Shown one piece after another: positions 20,985 to 31,924 of a stretch of 64,000 bases of DNA. The first letter of the stretch is position 1, and every line of letters starts with the position of its first letter. A program made the position numbers and the translations under genes. Under the pieces are notes generated by a model that saw only the letters and a list, made by a program, of their open reading frames with translations, was not told the DNA's origin and did not search any database. The stretch comes from Phytophthora sp. 'mugwort' (taxonomy: Eukaryota; Oomycota; Peronosporomycetes; Peronosporales; Peronosporaceae): the NCBI GenBank assembly GCA_033558025.1, contig JAUCEF010000005.1, forward strand, positions 744,001-808,000. Direction: 5' to 3'.

Positions 20985-23900
20985 TTCACTCATTTTTCTC
21001 AAAGGTTGGCTTGGTTAGAGCCTTTGTAAAAATGTCTGCGCACATTTCGCTTGTTACAGTAGTTGATTGTGAACTCGTTTCGCGACACCTTCTCCTGGAC
21101 GAAGAAGAACTTTACATCGATGTGTTTGCTTCGGCCATGGAGAAGACGGTTTTGTATATCTTTTTGCAGCTTTGGTTGTCTTCTAAGATCAGCGTGGGTT
21201 TAGTGCTGTCGTAGCTTACTTCCCTTAGTAGTAGCTTGAGATATACGAGCTCTTGCATGCAGTAAGCCAGTACAACGTACTCAGCTTCTGTCATTGACAG
21301 TACGACGGTGTGATGGCGACATGAGATCCAACTAATAGGACTATTGCAGAACTTGGTGATGCAACCGCCGATGCAATGCTGTGTGTCTTGGCATGCTGAA
21401 TAGTCTGAGTCCGTGTCTACCATCATATATTCGTCTGACTGTAGGAGCTCCAGATTCTCCACTCCACCTAGAGTGATGCCAAAGTCCTTTGTGCCATTTA
21501 AGTAGTGCAGACCGTGCTTAACAACGTTCCAGTGAGGCAGTCCAGATTTATGTAAGTATTGACTGACTTCCCAGATGAAGTAGGTAAGGTCAGGGCAAGT
21601 ACCTGTCAGCAGGTACATGAAGCTGCCTACAGCTTCTGGGTACGGCTTTTGGCCATGCTGGCCTTAGCTTCATCGTCGGTAGGAAGGTCTGTCGCGCTTA
21701 GTTTATTTGCGATAAGGGTACTCTTCGCGTAGCTGTATATCGTCGAGTATCTGTCAAGCACTTTGGTGGCATAGCTCTTCTGGTTTATGAAGATAGAGCG
21801 ATTTGCGCGGTTCCGTTCAATGGTCCAGTCAAGGCGGTAGGATACTCCCCTAAATCGGTCATGTGAAACCCGGAACTCAGGGCCGATTTGACCCTAGCAA
21901 CGACTTGTTTGGACGGGGAGATGATCAATAGGTCATCAGCGTAGACCGAGACGTAACATAGTGCGTTGAATATAGCCTTAAAGAACACGCAACGATCCTT
22001 GACAAGGCGAGAGAAGCCAAGACATTCGAGGTACTTAGCAAAGGTATGATACCAGACACGAGGCGCTTGTTTGAGACCATAGCGGCTCTTACCAAGACGG
22101 CAAACCATACCGGGGTGGTCCTTTGAGGTGAATCCCTCAGGCTGTTCCATGAAGATTTCTACGTCTAGTGAACCGTTGAGGAAGCCGTCTTTACGTCCAT
22201 CTGTTCAACCTCATCGTAAAGGATAGCTGCAAGCGTGAGCAGCAGTCGAAGGACTTTCATTCGTACGTCAGGAGAGAAGCTTTCTGTGTAGTCAATGCCA
22301 CAGTTTTGTTGAAAACCTTTAATGACCAGGCGAGCTTTAAAGTGGACAACGCTATCAGTTTCATTACGCTTACGCACGAAAACCCATCGGCACTGGAGCA
22401 CTTTGCGGCTGTGCGGTCGCGGTACCAGTGTCCACGTCCGGTTTTTCATGAGTGATGCATACTCGGAGAGAGCAGCAGTATGCCAGATAGATGCATAGGA
22501 GGATTGCATAGTGCTCTTGTATGTATAGGGTCGGGGTCATAGCGAGCAGCTAAGAGACTAACGATGGTATTGTGCCGGGTATGTTCCTCTTCCAGGTCAA
22601 GGAGCTCATTGAGCAGTAGAGCTCTAGAGTAGACTGCACGAGCGTCTTCGGTTTTGACCTTCTTAGGGGGAGTGGTACACACGTCAATACCAGTGGCCAT
22701 CAGGGAAGCTTGGTTCCTTTTAAGAAGCCCACTCAGGGATGGCAGTAGTTCTTTGCGAACAGGTAAGGATGTGCTGAGTAGATCGGGGGTGGCCCGTGCG
22801 AGGAAAGTCAGTCTTGGGAACATGTCTTCTTTGAACGTGACATCTCGGCTGTAATTGATTCTATTTTCCATCATGCTGAGAAGGCGATAGCGTTTTTGTC
22901 TTGCGGTAGGACGACAAACCTGCACAGTTTTGCGCGTGCCTCGAGTTTGTTGCGGTGGGGCTCTGTGTAAGTGCAAAAGCTGCACAACCAAACACCTTGC
23001 TGTACGCGAGAAATGGCTTCCTGCCGCGCCAAAGCTCGTGGTGGTGGTGGTGGGGGGGTCCCATCAGGGAGCACACTGCTGATTGTCACGTTAATGAGGT
23101 GCGTAACATACTGGCAACACTCTCCCCAAAGCTGGCGAGGTAGGTCACCGTCAATTAGTAGAGCACGCACGCGCTCGAGGATGGTACGTATCCGGCGTTT
23201 CTGCAACACCATTTTGTTGGGGCGTATATGTATTCGTGAACTGGGCATGGATGCCGTATTGATCAAAGATGATCCTGCCTAGGTTTTCGTACGCCTTTCC
23301 GTTGTCGCTTTGTAGCCGCTGAACTTCAGGATCATACTGATTGAATTGGTTTTCCTGTGTGCCAACCTCAGTGTTGAAACGCTTTTTGGCCGCTTTACGG
23401 AACTGCTCATAACAGTCATACAAGTCCGACTTCCGCACAACAACGTATAGGTGCATGAAGCGCGAGTAGTCGTCGATGAACGTAATGAAATAGTGTGCTT
23501 CAATCAACCAGGGAAAGGGCAAAGGACCATTGATATCAGAATGAACATTTCCAAATGAAGCTTTAGAGCGACCGACATTTCTATTGAAAGGGGTACGGTG
23601 AGCTTAGCAAAGATGCACGATGGGCAGAAGTGTTTGGGGATCGCTGATGCTTGAAAGAAGGACAGTTTGCGGAGCCGCTTTGGGTCCTAGACATGGTCTG
23701 CATTACACGAAAGTTAGGGTGACCGAGACGTTTGTGCCACAATAAGACATTTGGATCCATACCTGGTTGAGCCACGAGGGCGTTGGCGGGTCTATGTTCC
23801 GCAGGAGTCGAGGCCATGAGCGCGCTGGATGGCGTCTTGAGAGACGTCTTGGCCATGAGCTGGAACAGGTCCATGTTAGCGGCGAGTTCAACATGGAGCT

Positions 23901-24300
23901 TGAAGTCCTTACCCACGAAGTAGCTACAGCGCGAACGACTGAATACGAGGCGAATGCCCATCTTCAGGACTTGAGCGATGGACAGAAGATTAAACTTTAT
24001 GTCAGGCACGTTGAGTACATCCCAGAATTCCAGTAGGCGTTTCTTGCCGTTGGTGGCGGACACTTCAAGAGCGACATCTTCAATGCCGCGAATGGGTAGC
24101 TCCTTCTTTCCGCCGACCATAATGGCACCGGCGTACGACGTGATCTCCTTGAACCAGGATTCCTTGTAGGCAGCATGGCGAGTACAGCCGGAGTCAACCA
24201 TCCACGTAGGGTCATGGGGGTTGGGGCTCGTGGCGGAAAGGCCAATGTCTGGCATGGTGATAGTGGTGTAGGCCATGAGGCCGCCTTCACGTCCACGTGA
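20985..24300 (-). pseudogene. Copia pol (protease, integrase, RT, RNase H)
   Basis: Order along the minus strand: aspartic protease WMVDSGCTRH (about 24165-24195); GAG-pre-integrase LLWHKRLGHPN (about 23720); integrase core FITFIDDYSRF and LQSDNGKAYEN (about 23290-23500) with the downstream YTPQQNGVAE block. RT follows with WVFVRKRNETD, YGLKQAPRVWY and YVSVYADDLLII (YADD intact, about 21940), then RNase H with DSDYSACQDT and SMTEAEYVVLAYCMQE (about 21250-21420), ending near 20985 with HIDVKFFFVQEKV. Catalytic motifs are mostly intact, but at least six frame changes split the polyprotein (for example near 23580, 22870, 22160 and 21780). Confidence 0.93.
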
Positions 24301-24319
24301 GCTAAACTGGCGCTGGAGG

Positions 24320-25605
24320 TCGTCTTTAGTTCACCGGGTTACCGAAATGGTCGTAGATGTCTAGGGCCTTAGACCCGGCATCGTTGCGATAACCATGGCA
24401 TTGGCGATCGTCCGAGCGTTGGGTGCGCTGCTGCTTGGCCGAGAGAGGGTTCTTGTCATCACGAGGCCTGCGGTCAATGAAGTTGACCAGGAGGACCATG
24501 CCGTCCTTCGCTGTCCCAGTGCGCAAGTGTTTCTGTAGCACACAGCAGTCACGAATGACGTGGTTCAGGCGTTGGCAGTAGGTGTAGCTTGGACCAGACC
24601 AAGTGCGGGCGGATTATCACGACCGTGAGGCGCATTGGAGATCACTTGAATTGCCGTCTCGCCGGCCGTCATAGACGACTCAGGATTGCCCTTCGCAATG
24701 ATGTACTTGCGCTTGGCGTAGTCATCCATCACCTTCCGTTCGATGTTAGTCCTGAGGTCGGTGTATGGGATAAACTTCTTGCTGCCCTTCAAGAAGACCG
24801 GGTCGGGTTTTTCAGGTGCTGCGCATGGCTTGGTACAGGTAGAGCGACTTTTTATCGTCTGTCATGACGATACCAGTAGCTTCCGCGGCAGCCTTGAGCT
24901 CACGCTCAAACGTCAGGAAGAACACCGTGAGGTCGGTGCCTTCCTCGTACTTGATCGCCATCAGGTAGTGATTGATGTAGTACGGATATCCGTGCGCTGT
25001 CAAAGCCTTCGTAGCGATCGAGAAGCTTTTGGTAGATGGCGGAAGCCGATACGGACGCATCGACGAGAAGTACTTGCGCGTCGTCGATCGTGGAGATCAG
25101 AAAAGGACCACCTCCTTTTGCGCTCCTTTCGGCGTCTTTCACGTGCGCTCGGCTTGCGAGTAGCACGCTTCTTGACCGCTCTGAGCTTGGCTTGAAATTT
25201 CTTAGCCTGTGCGCGGAGCAATGCTCGGCGTCTTTCTTTTTCCTTCTTGGTTTCCAAGAGGGACTTCACCACCGGATGGGCTCTGGAGGACGGCTTCTTC
25301 AGCTTCGCACCCACCACCTCGGACGAGTTGCCGGTGGGATCCTCGGAAGAGGAGCCATTAGCCTTCGGTTGGGCAGCCTCATCAGGGTCGGCGTCGTCGT
25401 TGGGACTGTCGCCTGGCGGCAGCGTACTCCGTGTCGGATAACAGGAAGTTCGACGAGGAGGGCGAGGGTGGGTGGGATGACTTGGGCATGGGTGGGTCGG
25501 GTTCTTCTCCGTCGGAGTTGTCAACCGAGGAGTCGGAGTCGGAGTCGCCGTCGAAGTCTTCTTCGTCGATAAATCCGAGGACTCCTTGGCCTTCAAGCGC
25601 AGCAC
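24320..25605 (-). pseudogene. Copia gag
   Basis: Capsid/nucleocapsid polyprotein of the Copia element. From about 25605: a Thr/Pro-rich N-terminus and a Lys/Arg-rich segment. The UBN2-like gag core follows (QKLLDRYEGFDS, YPYYINHYLMAIKYEEG, FFLTFERELKAAAEATG, about 24810-25090), then IPYTDLRTNIERKVMDDYAKRK. The zinc-knuckle area near 24550 is frameshifted, so CCHC spacing cannot be confirmed. Overlapping plus-strand frames here are shadows. Confidence 0.8.
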
Positions 25606-25691
25606 GAACGCGCGCGTTTCAAACGGGAAAGTTGGAGCCGCTCAGACGAGGGAAATCTTCACCGGTTCTCCCCAACGTGGGGCTCAAAACG

Positions 25692-25925
25692 TGTCGAGGC
25701 ATCTCGTCATAGCGCAGAATAGGGACGGGGGAACTTGGCAAAGCTGGCAAGAGGAAGAATTGGAAAGTGAGATTAAGTTAGGAGCTCGAGCAGAACTCAG
25801 AGAGAGTACACGTGGAGGCCTAGCGACCACCAATCTTAAATCTATCCGATCTAGACATTCTAGAACTTATCCTAAATTGTAGGTTGGTGTTGGTGTGTAA
25901 GTGGTGTGCAGGTGACCAACATTCA
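25692..25925 (-). repeat. Copia 5' LTR
   Basis: Same TG...CA structure as 19368-19605. On the minus strand it is followed by gag. It holds the element's promoter in principle; no specific box was identified. Confidence 0.92.
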
Positions 25926-26069
25926 CAACTTCACAAACAGATTTATGTACATTCATGTAGGACATCAAACGATGGGTCCAATTTCCCTTTGCTACTGGTC
26001 GCTGTATCACTTAGACAAATAAGTGTAGACTTAAGAGAGTTAATCGTCTCCAGTCCAAGTTTTAACTAA
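25926..26069 (+). pseudogene. Unidentified ORF, downstream part, cut by Copia
   Basis: Continues the plus-strand frame of 18997-19361 across the Copia insertion (QLHKQIYVHSCRTSNDG ... SSPSFN, stop at 26067). Includes the right target duplication CAACT at 25926-25930. Family not recognised. Confidence 0.55.
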
Positions 26070-27318
26070 TTACGTCTCTTACTGTGTGATTTTTGCGATA
26101 TCAGGCGATAAGAAACCTGTCTTCGAAAAAGGCAAGGGGGATGCTGAAAGCTACCTGCTCGAAGGCGAATAGCTTCTGAGACGACTATATAGTTCTCGTC
26201 AGCTGAATTGCAGTGGAGACAAACTTTTCGGCGATTCATGGGTCTGCTGGTAGCACTGTTGCTGGGGCAAAACGGAGAAAGAGAGATGCATTTGAGCTGA
26301 CGGTCAAACATCTAAAGAGCGAAACGCAAAACAAGGCTCTTCGTGGGCTTATCGCACGCAACATACAGCAGCGCAGCAGCACCTATATGCGTCGATTTAG
26401 GTCGAACCCTGAAGGCAAGAGTTATGCATGTTCTCAGCATGAATGAACACCTATTCGATGCTGCCCATTAACAGGCGGTTGCCCGTATCAGGCGTCTTGC
26501 AAGCTGCTGCGCATGCCACGGACGTTTGATCTCCTTTCCGTTTCAAAACTCGTCCGCCTATGTGTTTGTGTGGGCTGGTCGAACGCGATAATCACCTGAC
26601 CGATATTCTTAATGTCCTAGTTCATACGATCCGGCGGAGACACTCCAAACTCGTTCTCGTACTCAAGTGGGCATGCTGGACGGGTCTTTTCTTCACGTAC
26701 TCAGCCAGCGTGAGGATGTGCAGCAAGTTGACGCGGCATTGTGGCACAGTTTGCTGATAGTCGTGGAAGCGCGGCTGGTCCATCACGTTAGCGTGAAAGG
26801 AGTATGCACAATGGGACGGTGCATTTCGACAGGCGTACGTTTCGTTGATATCGGTGCAGACGTTTCTTTACAACGTCTACAGGTAATTGGTGCTAGCGGT
26901 TTTGCCCTCGAGAGCCCGCCGCTATCTCGAATTTCCTGCAAACGTCGGGCAGATCTACACGCCAAATGTTAATGGAAAAGCGCCATATTCGACAAGCGAG
27001 CTGTATTACGGCAGACACAGCGAACAGGAAGGAACACGTTGAACAAGGTGTGATCGTAAGACTCGAATCAATGCTGCTTAGCTAATTAACCTTTAATTGT
27101 ACTGTGACGCATCCCGGATGAACGAAAGTACAGGGCCTGTCTCACTGAGCGGCATACGGGAAGCGCCAAATCGGCAGCTCTAAAGCTGCTGTCGAGTGCG
27201 GCACCACCGTATTACGCCAGGTTAACTCCCTTCGCAATCGCCTGCCGTTTAACTTAGCGGCGAAACAAAAACGGATAGTCATCGCCGACAACGTCTTCAA
27301 GTTCCATATCATTATCTT
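26070..27318. other. Degenerate sequence without assigned gene
   Basis: Several open frames exist (plus strand 26213-26446, 26560-26757, 26667-26972; minus strand 26066-26311 with a CLHCNS motif), but none yields a recognisable family and neighbouring frames do not join into a clear protein. Probably decayed repeat DNA. Confidence 0.4.
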
Positions 27319-27520
27319 CTACACCGAAACAATCTTGCAGTCATTCCACTCGTCGTTAATAGCCATCCAAATATTGTGAAGCTTGACGCAGGCCGTCATC
27401 CTACTCAATACAGCATCGAGACTTTCTTCACTGTTCAACTGAGCCTGAAATTCTTTGAGGGAACCCCAGTGGTTCTTTAGGCCCTGGTCTAAATAGAAAA
27501 TCTGAAACTCGTTCCTAGCC
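27319..27520 (-). pseudogene. Harbinger-type transposase C-terminal fragment
   Basis: The last 60 or so residues of a 169-codon minus-strand frame (27319-27828) read GLKNHWGSLKEFQAQL and TACVKLHNIWMAIND, matching the C-terminal G-x-LK-x-RF ... AC-x-LHN signature of DDE_Tnp_4 transposases. The upstream part of the frame shows no transposase motif, so this is a short relic, apparently of an element distinct from the one starting near 27.9 kb. Confidence 0.5.
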
Positions 27521-27879
27521 AATTCCATCTCTGATTGGCTAAAATGCGTTCGGCACTCGGAACGAGTTTCAGTGCTCATTTTCCAAATTCCGTCGAGAAG
27601 CAAACCGTCAGAATCCACTACATTCAGCTTCCTGCTTGTCCACGGACCAACATGGTTGACAAGGCTCAGGTCGCCGTTTTCTGTATTCTTCAGTCTGTCT
27701 GTGCTGCTATCACGGTTCTCAGTAATTATCGTCGCCGGCTTGGGAGCGCCCCAAGATGTCACGTCAACATGTTTCATTCGACCGAGTTCGAGAAAGCCAT
27801 GTAATCCCGCAGGATGAAATGTTTCCACAGGAAAATGCGGTGCAACAAACGTACCTTCCTATCAGTTGCTGCTCTCGTC

Positions 27880-27967
27880 CAACAGAATTGGAGAGGTCGT
27901 GTCCATCACAACGCAAAGTACAGCAACAGAATTGGAGAGGTCGTGTCCATCACAACGCAAAGTATAG
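27880..27967 (+). repeat. 44-bp direct tandem duplication
   Basis: Two adjacent copies of a unit starting caacagaattggagaggtcg, at 27880-27923 and 27924-27967, differing only near their ends. It lies at the 5' edge of the plus-strand transposase relic and shifts its frame. Confidence 0.9.
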
Positions 27968-28811
27968 CATCATCAAGCGCGAGCAGTGATACTCGTGTAT
28001 CTCTCTACTGGCGGAACAATCGGCAGTGCTGCATCAGTGATGGGTATGTCGAAAACAGCGCTACAGTATTTACCAAGCAAGTGTTAGCGGTTCTATCACG
28101 ACTAGCAAAGGAGAAGATTCGGATGCCTTCTCATTATGAAGACGTCGAGTGTGTTCGTATCGAATTCGAGAGCATCTCGGGTTTCCTGACGTGATCGGTG
28201 CAATAGACGGATCACTACTTCGTATTAGCCGTCCTGCAAAGCATGAAGGCTGGTACTGCCGGAAAATGTTCCGGCGGTGAACATGCAGGCCGTGGTAGAT
28301 CACCGGACAAAGTTTCGCTCTTACTGTATTCGGGCAGGATCAATGAATGACCAGTAGCTATGGAACATATCTGGGCTGCGGAACAACGTCTCTATTCCTG
28401 CTGGCATGCATCTTCTCGACGAAGCATGGTATAAGGAATTTCGATATCTCCTTGCTCCATTTAATGAAGAAGTGGCCATGATTAACATCAAGAAACGACG
28501 ATACAACCACAAGCTTTCTCAAACGAGAATAACAGTTGAGCGCGCATTCGCCATACTGAAGAATCGGTACCGCATTCTGCTGGAAATGTACAGCAAAAAA
28601 AACGCCGCAGAACGTGAAAAGAGCCATCGTGAGCTGTCTGGTTCTCCACAACTTGATGATTGATTTCAACGACACGTACCTGATCAACGGAACGGATCCC
28701 GACCCTGCGCCATACCCCTCTATGACTTCACTTGATGCTGAGGATGAACTTAGTCATGAGGAAGGCTTGATGAAACGAACTAACATCATGCAATATTTGT
28801 CGGAGCTATAA
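27968..28811 (+). pseudogene. PIF/Harbinger DDE transposase
   Basis: Blocks in order: ENSATVFTKQVLAVLSRLA and FESISGF (28040-28190), DVIGAIDGSLLRISRP (catalytic IDGS, 28190-28240), VNMQAVVDHRTKF (28275-28315), then a GSMND-type block. IPAGMHLLDEAWYKEFRYLLAPF, ITVERAFAILKNRYRIL and VSCLVLHNLMIDFND (28400-28670) follow, with an acidic tail ending at 28811. Several frame changes and stops. It converges tail to tail on the accessory gene at 28851-29840, the same arrangement as in the element at 3.2-6.1 kb. The N-terminus is missing or unreadable. Confidence 0.8.
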
Positions 28812-28850
28812 GTTAATACGAGCAAAAGATAACATCGAAGCGTGTTCGAT

Positions 28851-29840
28851 TTACTCATCATGCAGCGTCAGTATGCCTTTGGATGCCGAGCGTTTAGTTG
28901 GAGTTGATTTTGTGATCAGTAGCTCTAGTAGAGCTAGTTGCTTTGATTATAGCGCCCTCGAGGCATCCTGGGACTCTATCCGCTCCTTCAATACACAAGT
29001 GACGTTTGTGTCGACCCCCCTTGACGTGGTTATTGCTGTCATTGCTTCCCTCATAGCCCCCACAAGATGCGCTATTGGTGTGTTGGCTTTTTGTTTGCTC
29101 TCCGGGGATGAGAAAGAGAAGTCTTCATCCGGGAAGTCAGCATCATTGTCTGCATCGGCTAAAACGGCTCCGCCTACCCCAGCTCGACCGGCAAATGCAT
29201 TGTTGAGTATGCCCCATATCTCCGTATCGTCTTCCCGACCATCGTTTCCTGTTTCCTGGCGGGCATTTTTCCCCTTGCGATACTCGTACTTCAGCTTCTT
29301 GTACTTGTTCTGGTTCTTTACCTGTATGAGCAGGTGAGGAATGTACCCGCGAATATCAATTTAAAGCGAATGCGTACCTGATCTCCACTGAGAACAACCT
29401 TCAGTGTCTCCGAGAGACGTCCGGTTACGAATTGCCATGCCAACGCTTCTTAAATTCGTCTCGGCAGCCTCAACACACTTTTCCACTTCAGCGTCCTTGA
29501 AGTGCAAGTGAGCCTCGACCATTTCGTTCGTCCACAAGAATCGTTTGACGCTCGGGGTGTCAGACTGCTTTGCCTTCTTTTTCCCCTTGCGCTTCGACGC
29601 TGATTTGCCACTAGAATCACGTTTGGATCGTGTGGGCGTTCATGGTGAAGACGCCCGAGTAGAACGCGTCTCCTCTTGTTCAGATGTGACTCCAGCAGGC
29701 ATGTCCAGAGCTGAATGATCTCCCTCCGACGCTGAGTGCGTTTGGCGTACTAACATTGACGGGACAGCCGGCAGCTGCACAATGCCATCAAAGTCTAGGG
29801 GACGCAGCCGATTGAAAGATACTTATTCAGGTGTGAGCAT
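28851..29840 (-). pseudogene. Harbinger accessory Myb/SANT-like protein, one intron
   Basis: Minus-strand gene from ATG 29840 (MLTPE, then a stop) through VSFNRLRPLDFDGIV, a Lys/Ser-rich basic block (SKRKGKKKAKQ) and a Myb/SANT-like domain (FLWTNEMVEAHLHFKD). A GT-AG intron (29377-29322) joins LSGDQ to VKNQNKYKKLKYEYRKGK. A GVGG-containing acidic stretch and a C-terminal helical part ending at 28851 follow. Two stops and one frameshift are visible. The intron and the tail-to-tail orientation relative to the transposase support assignment as the element's DNA-binding accessory protein. Confidence 0.65.
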
Positions 29841-30089
29841 GGTCGACTTGGTCAGCCACAGAGAATTTAGTATGCCGACGCTTGCTACTTGCGTGGATCT
29901 TCATTCGTAGCCTATATCTTCGCCACCTTATACTTGCTCAGAACTCGTTCTGATCTGAGTCCCGACTTGGAATCTCTCGCAGAACTCGTTTACCTGGCCA
30001 GACCTCAGTGCTCAGCTATTCCTATCCCTACAGGAAATCTCAGTTCGGATTTACTTAGACCAGGGCCTATGTGTGCTCTTTAATCACTC
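29841..30089. other. Junction between two Harbinger relics
   Basis: No clear motif. The right end of the 28-30 kb element and the C-terminal end of the next transposase should meet here, but terminal inverted repeats were not found. Confidence 0.3.
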
Positions 30090-31140
30090 GAGCATGAGCC
30101 ACACAGGTGTTGAAGTGTCTTCGACTTCAGCTCCACGTACGTTCGACTTGTATGCTGGAACTATAGTGTTATGGGAAAGATCGGCTGGGTATGCCAAATC
30201 TGCAAGTAAATACTCGTCCTTGAAAAATATTGGCCTTTATGCCAGTCTTAGCAATTTATTTCTCGGTAGGTGGTGCTGTCAGCACACGATCCAGACCATC
30301 CACTAAAGAAAACTATAACACGTCGACGATTACCACACACTACTTGAGCATTTAAGCTGTAACGTTGCTTTCTTTAAGAAAAAAACATTTGCCTTCGACA
30401 CGGGCTTTCGCGACAGCGGAATATTGTGCCATCGATATAACCGACTCATCCCTTGAATACAATTGGCGCCATTCGTTGAGATGTTTGCCTACTCCGTCGG
30501 CCGGGTGGACAGACCGACAAAAAAACAACATACAACACGATTGGTATAGTCATCGACTGCGTTTCTCGATACTTCAAAGCCATTGGGAGCGACTCAGCGA
30601 CGCACCAGTACAATAATGTCCCAGTCGGTCCAAGGTCACAGCGAGTTGCACCCAAACGGGCCCTTGAGCGCAGGTGGACTCGTTGTGGTAAACAGGATGA
30701 TCTTGAATTTCATTAACGATGCTCGAAAAAGCTGTGTTTATTCATCCTCGTCGATTGGCGGAAGACATCATCCGATGTAGAGCTTAGAAAAACGTCCGCG
30801 TTGAAGTATGTGCTGTGAAGAAGCCGAAGTCTTTCAGCAAGATATCACGCTGACCGGACAAGCTGGAGCAACTCAAACGCGTTCTCCACTTTGGAAAAGA
30901 CAGAAGGCGATTCGTCGCCGTCGTCGTGCCCGTTCTCACCGCGTTCGTCTTCAAGAAGATCATCGTCTTCCTTCTCCAGATGGTGGTTTCCAGTACGTCG
31001 GCGATGTCTTGTAAGAAACGTTCGCACTCACTCTGCTTTGGCATCAATACAGCCGAATCTGCACTGCCTTCTTTATTTTTGGTAACCTGATACTTAAGAC
31101 CCCCGCTCATCGATTCCTCTATCTCATCCCCCTGTCGCAC
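30090..31140 (-). pseudogene. PIF/Harbinger-type transposase, second lineage
   Basis: Minus-strand blocks from 31140: LKYQVTKNKEGSADS, PKQSECERFLQDIADVLE, an acidic EKEDDDLLEDERGENGHDDG segment and KVENAFELLQLVRSAYLAE. Near 30300-30450 come GYIDGTIFRCRE, FFS-RKQRYSLNAQVVC and WSGSCADST. Finally FFKDEYLLADLAYP and IVPAYKSN near 30110-30240. The IDGT and GSCxDS motifs place it in DDE_Tnp_4, but the RYSLNAQ signature differs from the other two transposases here, so it represents another lineage. Stops and frameshifts throughout; C-terminus not resolved. Confidence 0.65.
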
Positions 31141-31293
31141 TCAAACAGGGGAATGATTTTGTTTTCTCTGAGTCTTTGCTTATTTGCGTGCTTCCTGCTT
31201 TGCTAATTGTTTAAGCTTATTTCGAAGGTTCGACCCCCCCTATTAAAGAAGATCGCCCATACATATAATCAGTCTTATATCCATCTCCATTAT

Positions 31294-31800
31294 TTATCTA
31301 CTAATTTGGTAACAGTCCCCTCAGACCAGGGATTGTGAACTGCCGTTCACTGAGAGTTTGTGTACTCTCCGGAAGCCACACTCCTGTGAACAAGGTATTG
31401 TTTGCTCCGCCACACTTGATAGCCCTTTTAGTCAATCTACGCCTACGCGGGTTACTGCCTGAAACTTCTGAGGTCCTAGTAACATGGACCGGAATGAGTT
31501 TCCCCATCTGAACGACTCACTGTTTGAGTCCGTTCGTAAGATGGCTAGCATCTTTGGCATGGATCCCTTGCACAGCTTGGCGTCGTCGACGCAAGGTGAG
31601 CAGGTCGAGCGCATGGCCGTGTTCGACATGTACGAGCGGGGGATCATCCGAAGACGTTCGAAGCAACCTGCAGTTCCGGCCGCAGAGCGAAAACGGTCTA
31701 CCCAAGCCGCTGGGGCTGAAGGTAAACCCGTTCGAGGGATCTCAAGTATTGCAGACTCCCCATCAGGACTCTGTGTGGGAAAAAAAACGCTATCCCCAAG
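31294..31800 (+). pseudogene. LTR-retroelement 5' fragment with gag-like ORF
   Basis: Starts with a GTAACAG-type stretch that could be part of an LTR leader, then an ATG at 31484 followed by NEFPHLNDSLFESVRKMAS and, after a frame change, PKPLGLKVNPFEG, which resembles the start of Gypsy-type gag proteins in oomycetes. The ORF breaks off near 31.8 kb, shortly before the Polinton-like DNA. No protease or RT follows. Assignment is tentative. Confidence 0.3.
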
Positions 31801-31924
31801 AACAATGATTTTGTCAGCGTGTAGCATCGTCGACCCCGCAATTTGCTTTGGATCATCCATAGTTACATTCGTTTTAAGCTCCTTACTCGGCCTACAGCCC
31901 ATGATTATATATATATTAACTAGA

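Larger units (their letters stand above)
19362..25925 (-). mobile_element. Ty1/Copia LTR retrotransposon
   Basis: A 6.56-kb Copia element on the minus strand with two near-identical LTRs of about 235 bp, CAACT target duplications and gag-protease-integrase-RT-RNase H order. A polypurine tract (GGGGGG on the minus strand, 19606-19611) abuts the 3' LTR. No standard tRNA primer-binding site was recognised after the 5' LTR. Six extra bases (19362-19367) lie between the left duplication and the shared LTR edge. The LTRs differ by about five substitutions and one 4-bp gap by eye, so the insertion is fairly young, yet pol already has frameshifts. A further spliced gene lies antisense between RNase H and the 3' LTR. 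Confidence 0.93.

Noticed and set aside
31432..31902. 156-codon minus-strand ORF continuing the fibre 1 frame
   Set aside because: Lies beyond the point where fibre 1 loses similarity to fibre 2 and has no fibre motif; read as flanking DNA opposite the gag-like ORF.
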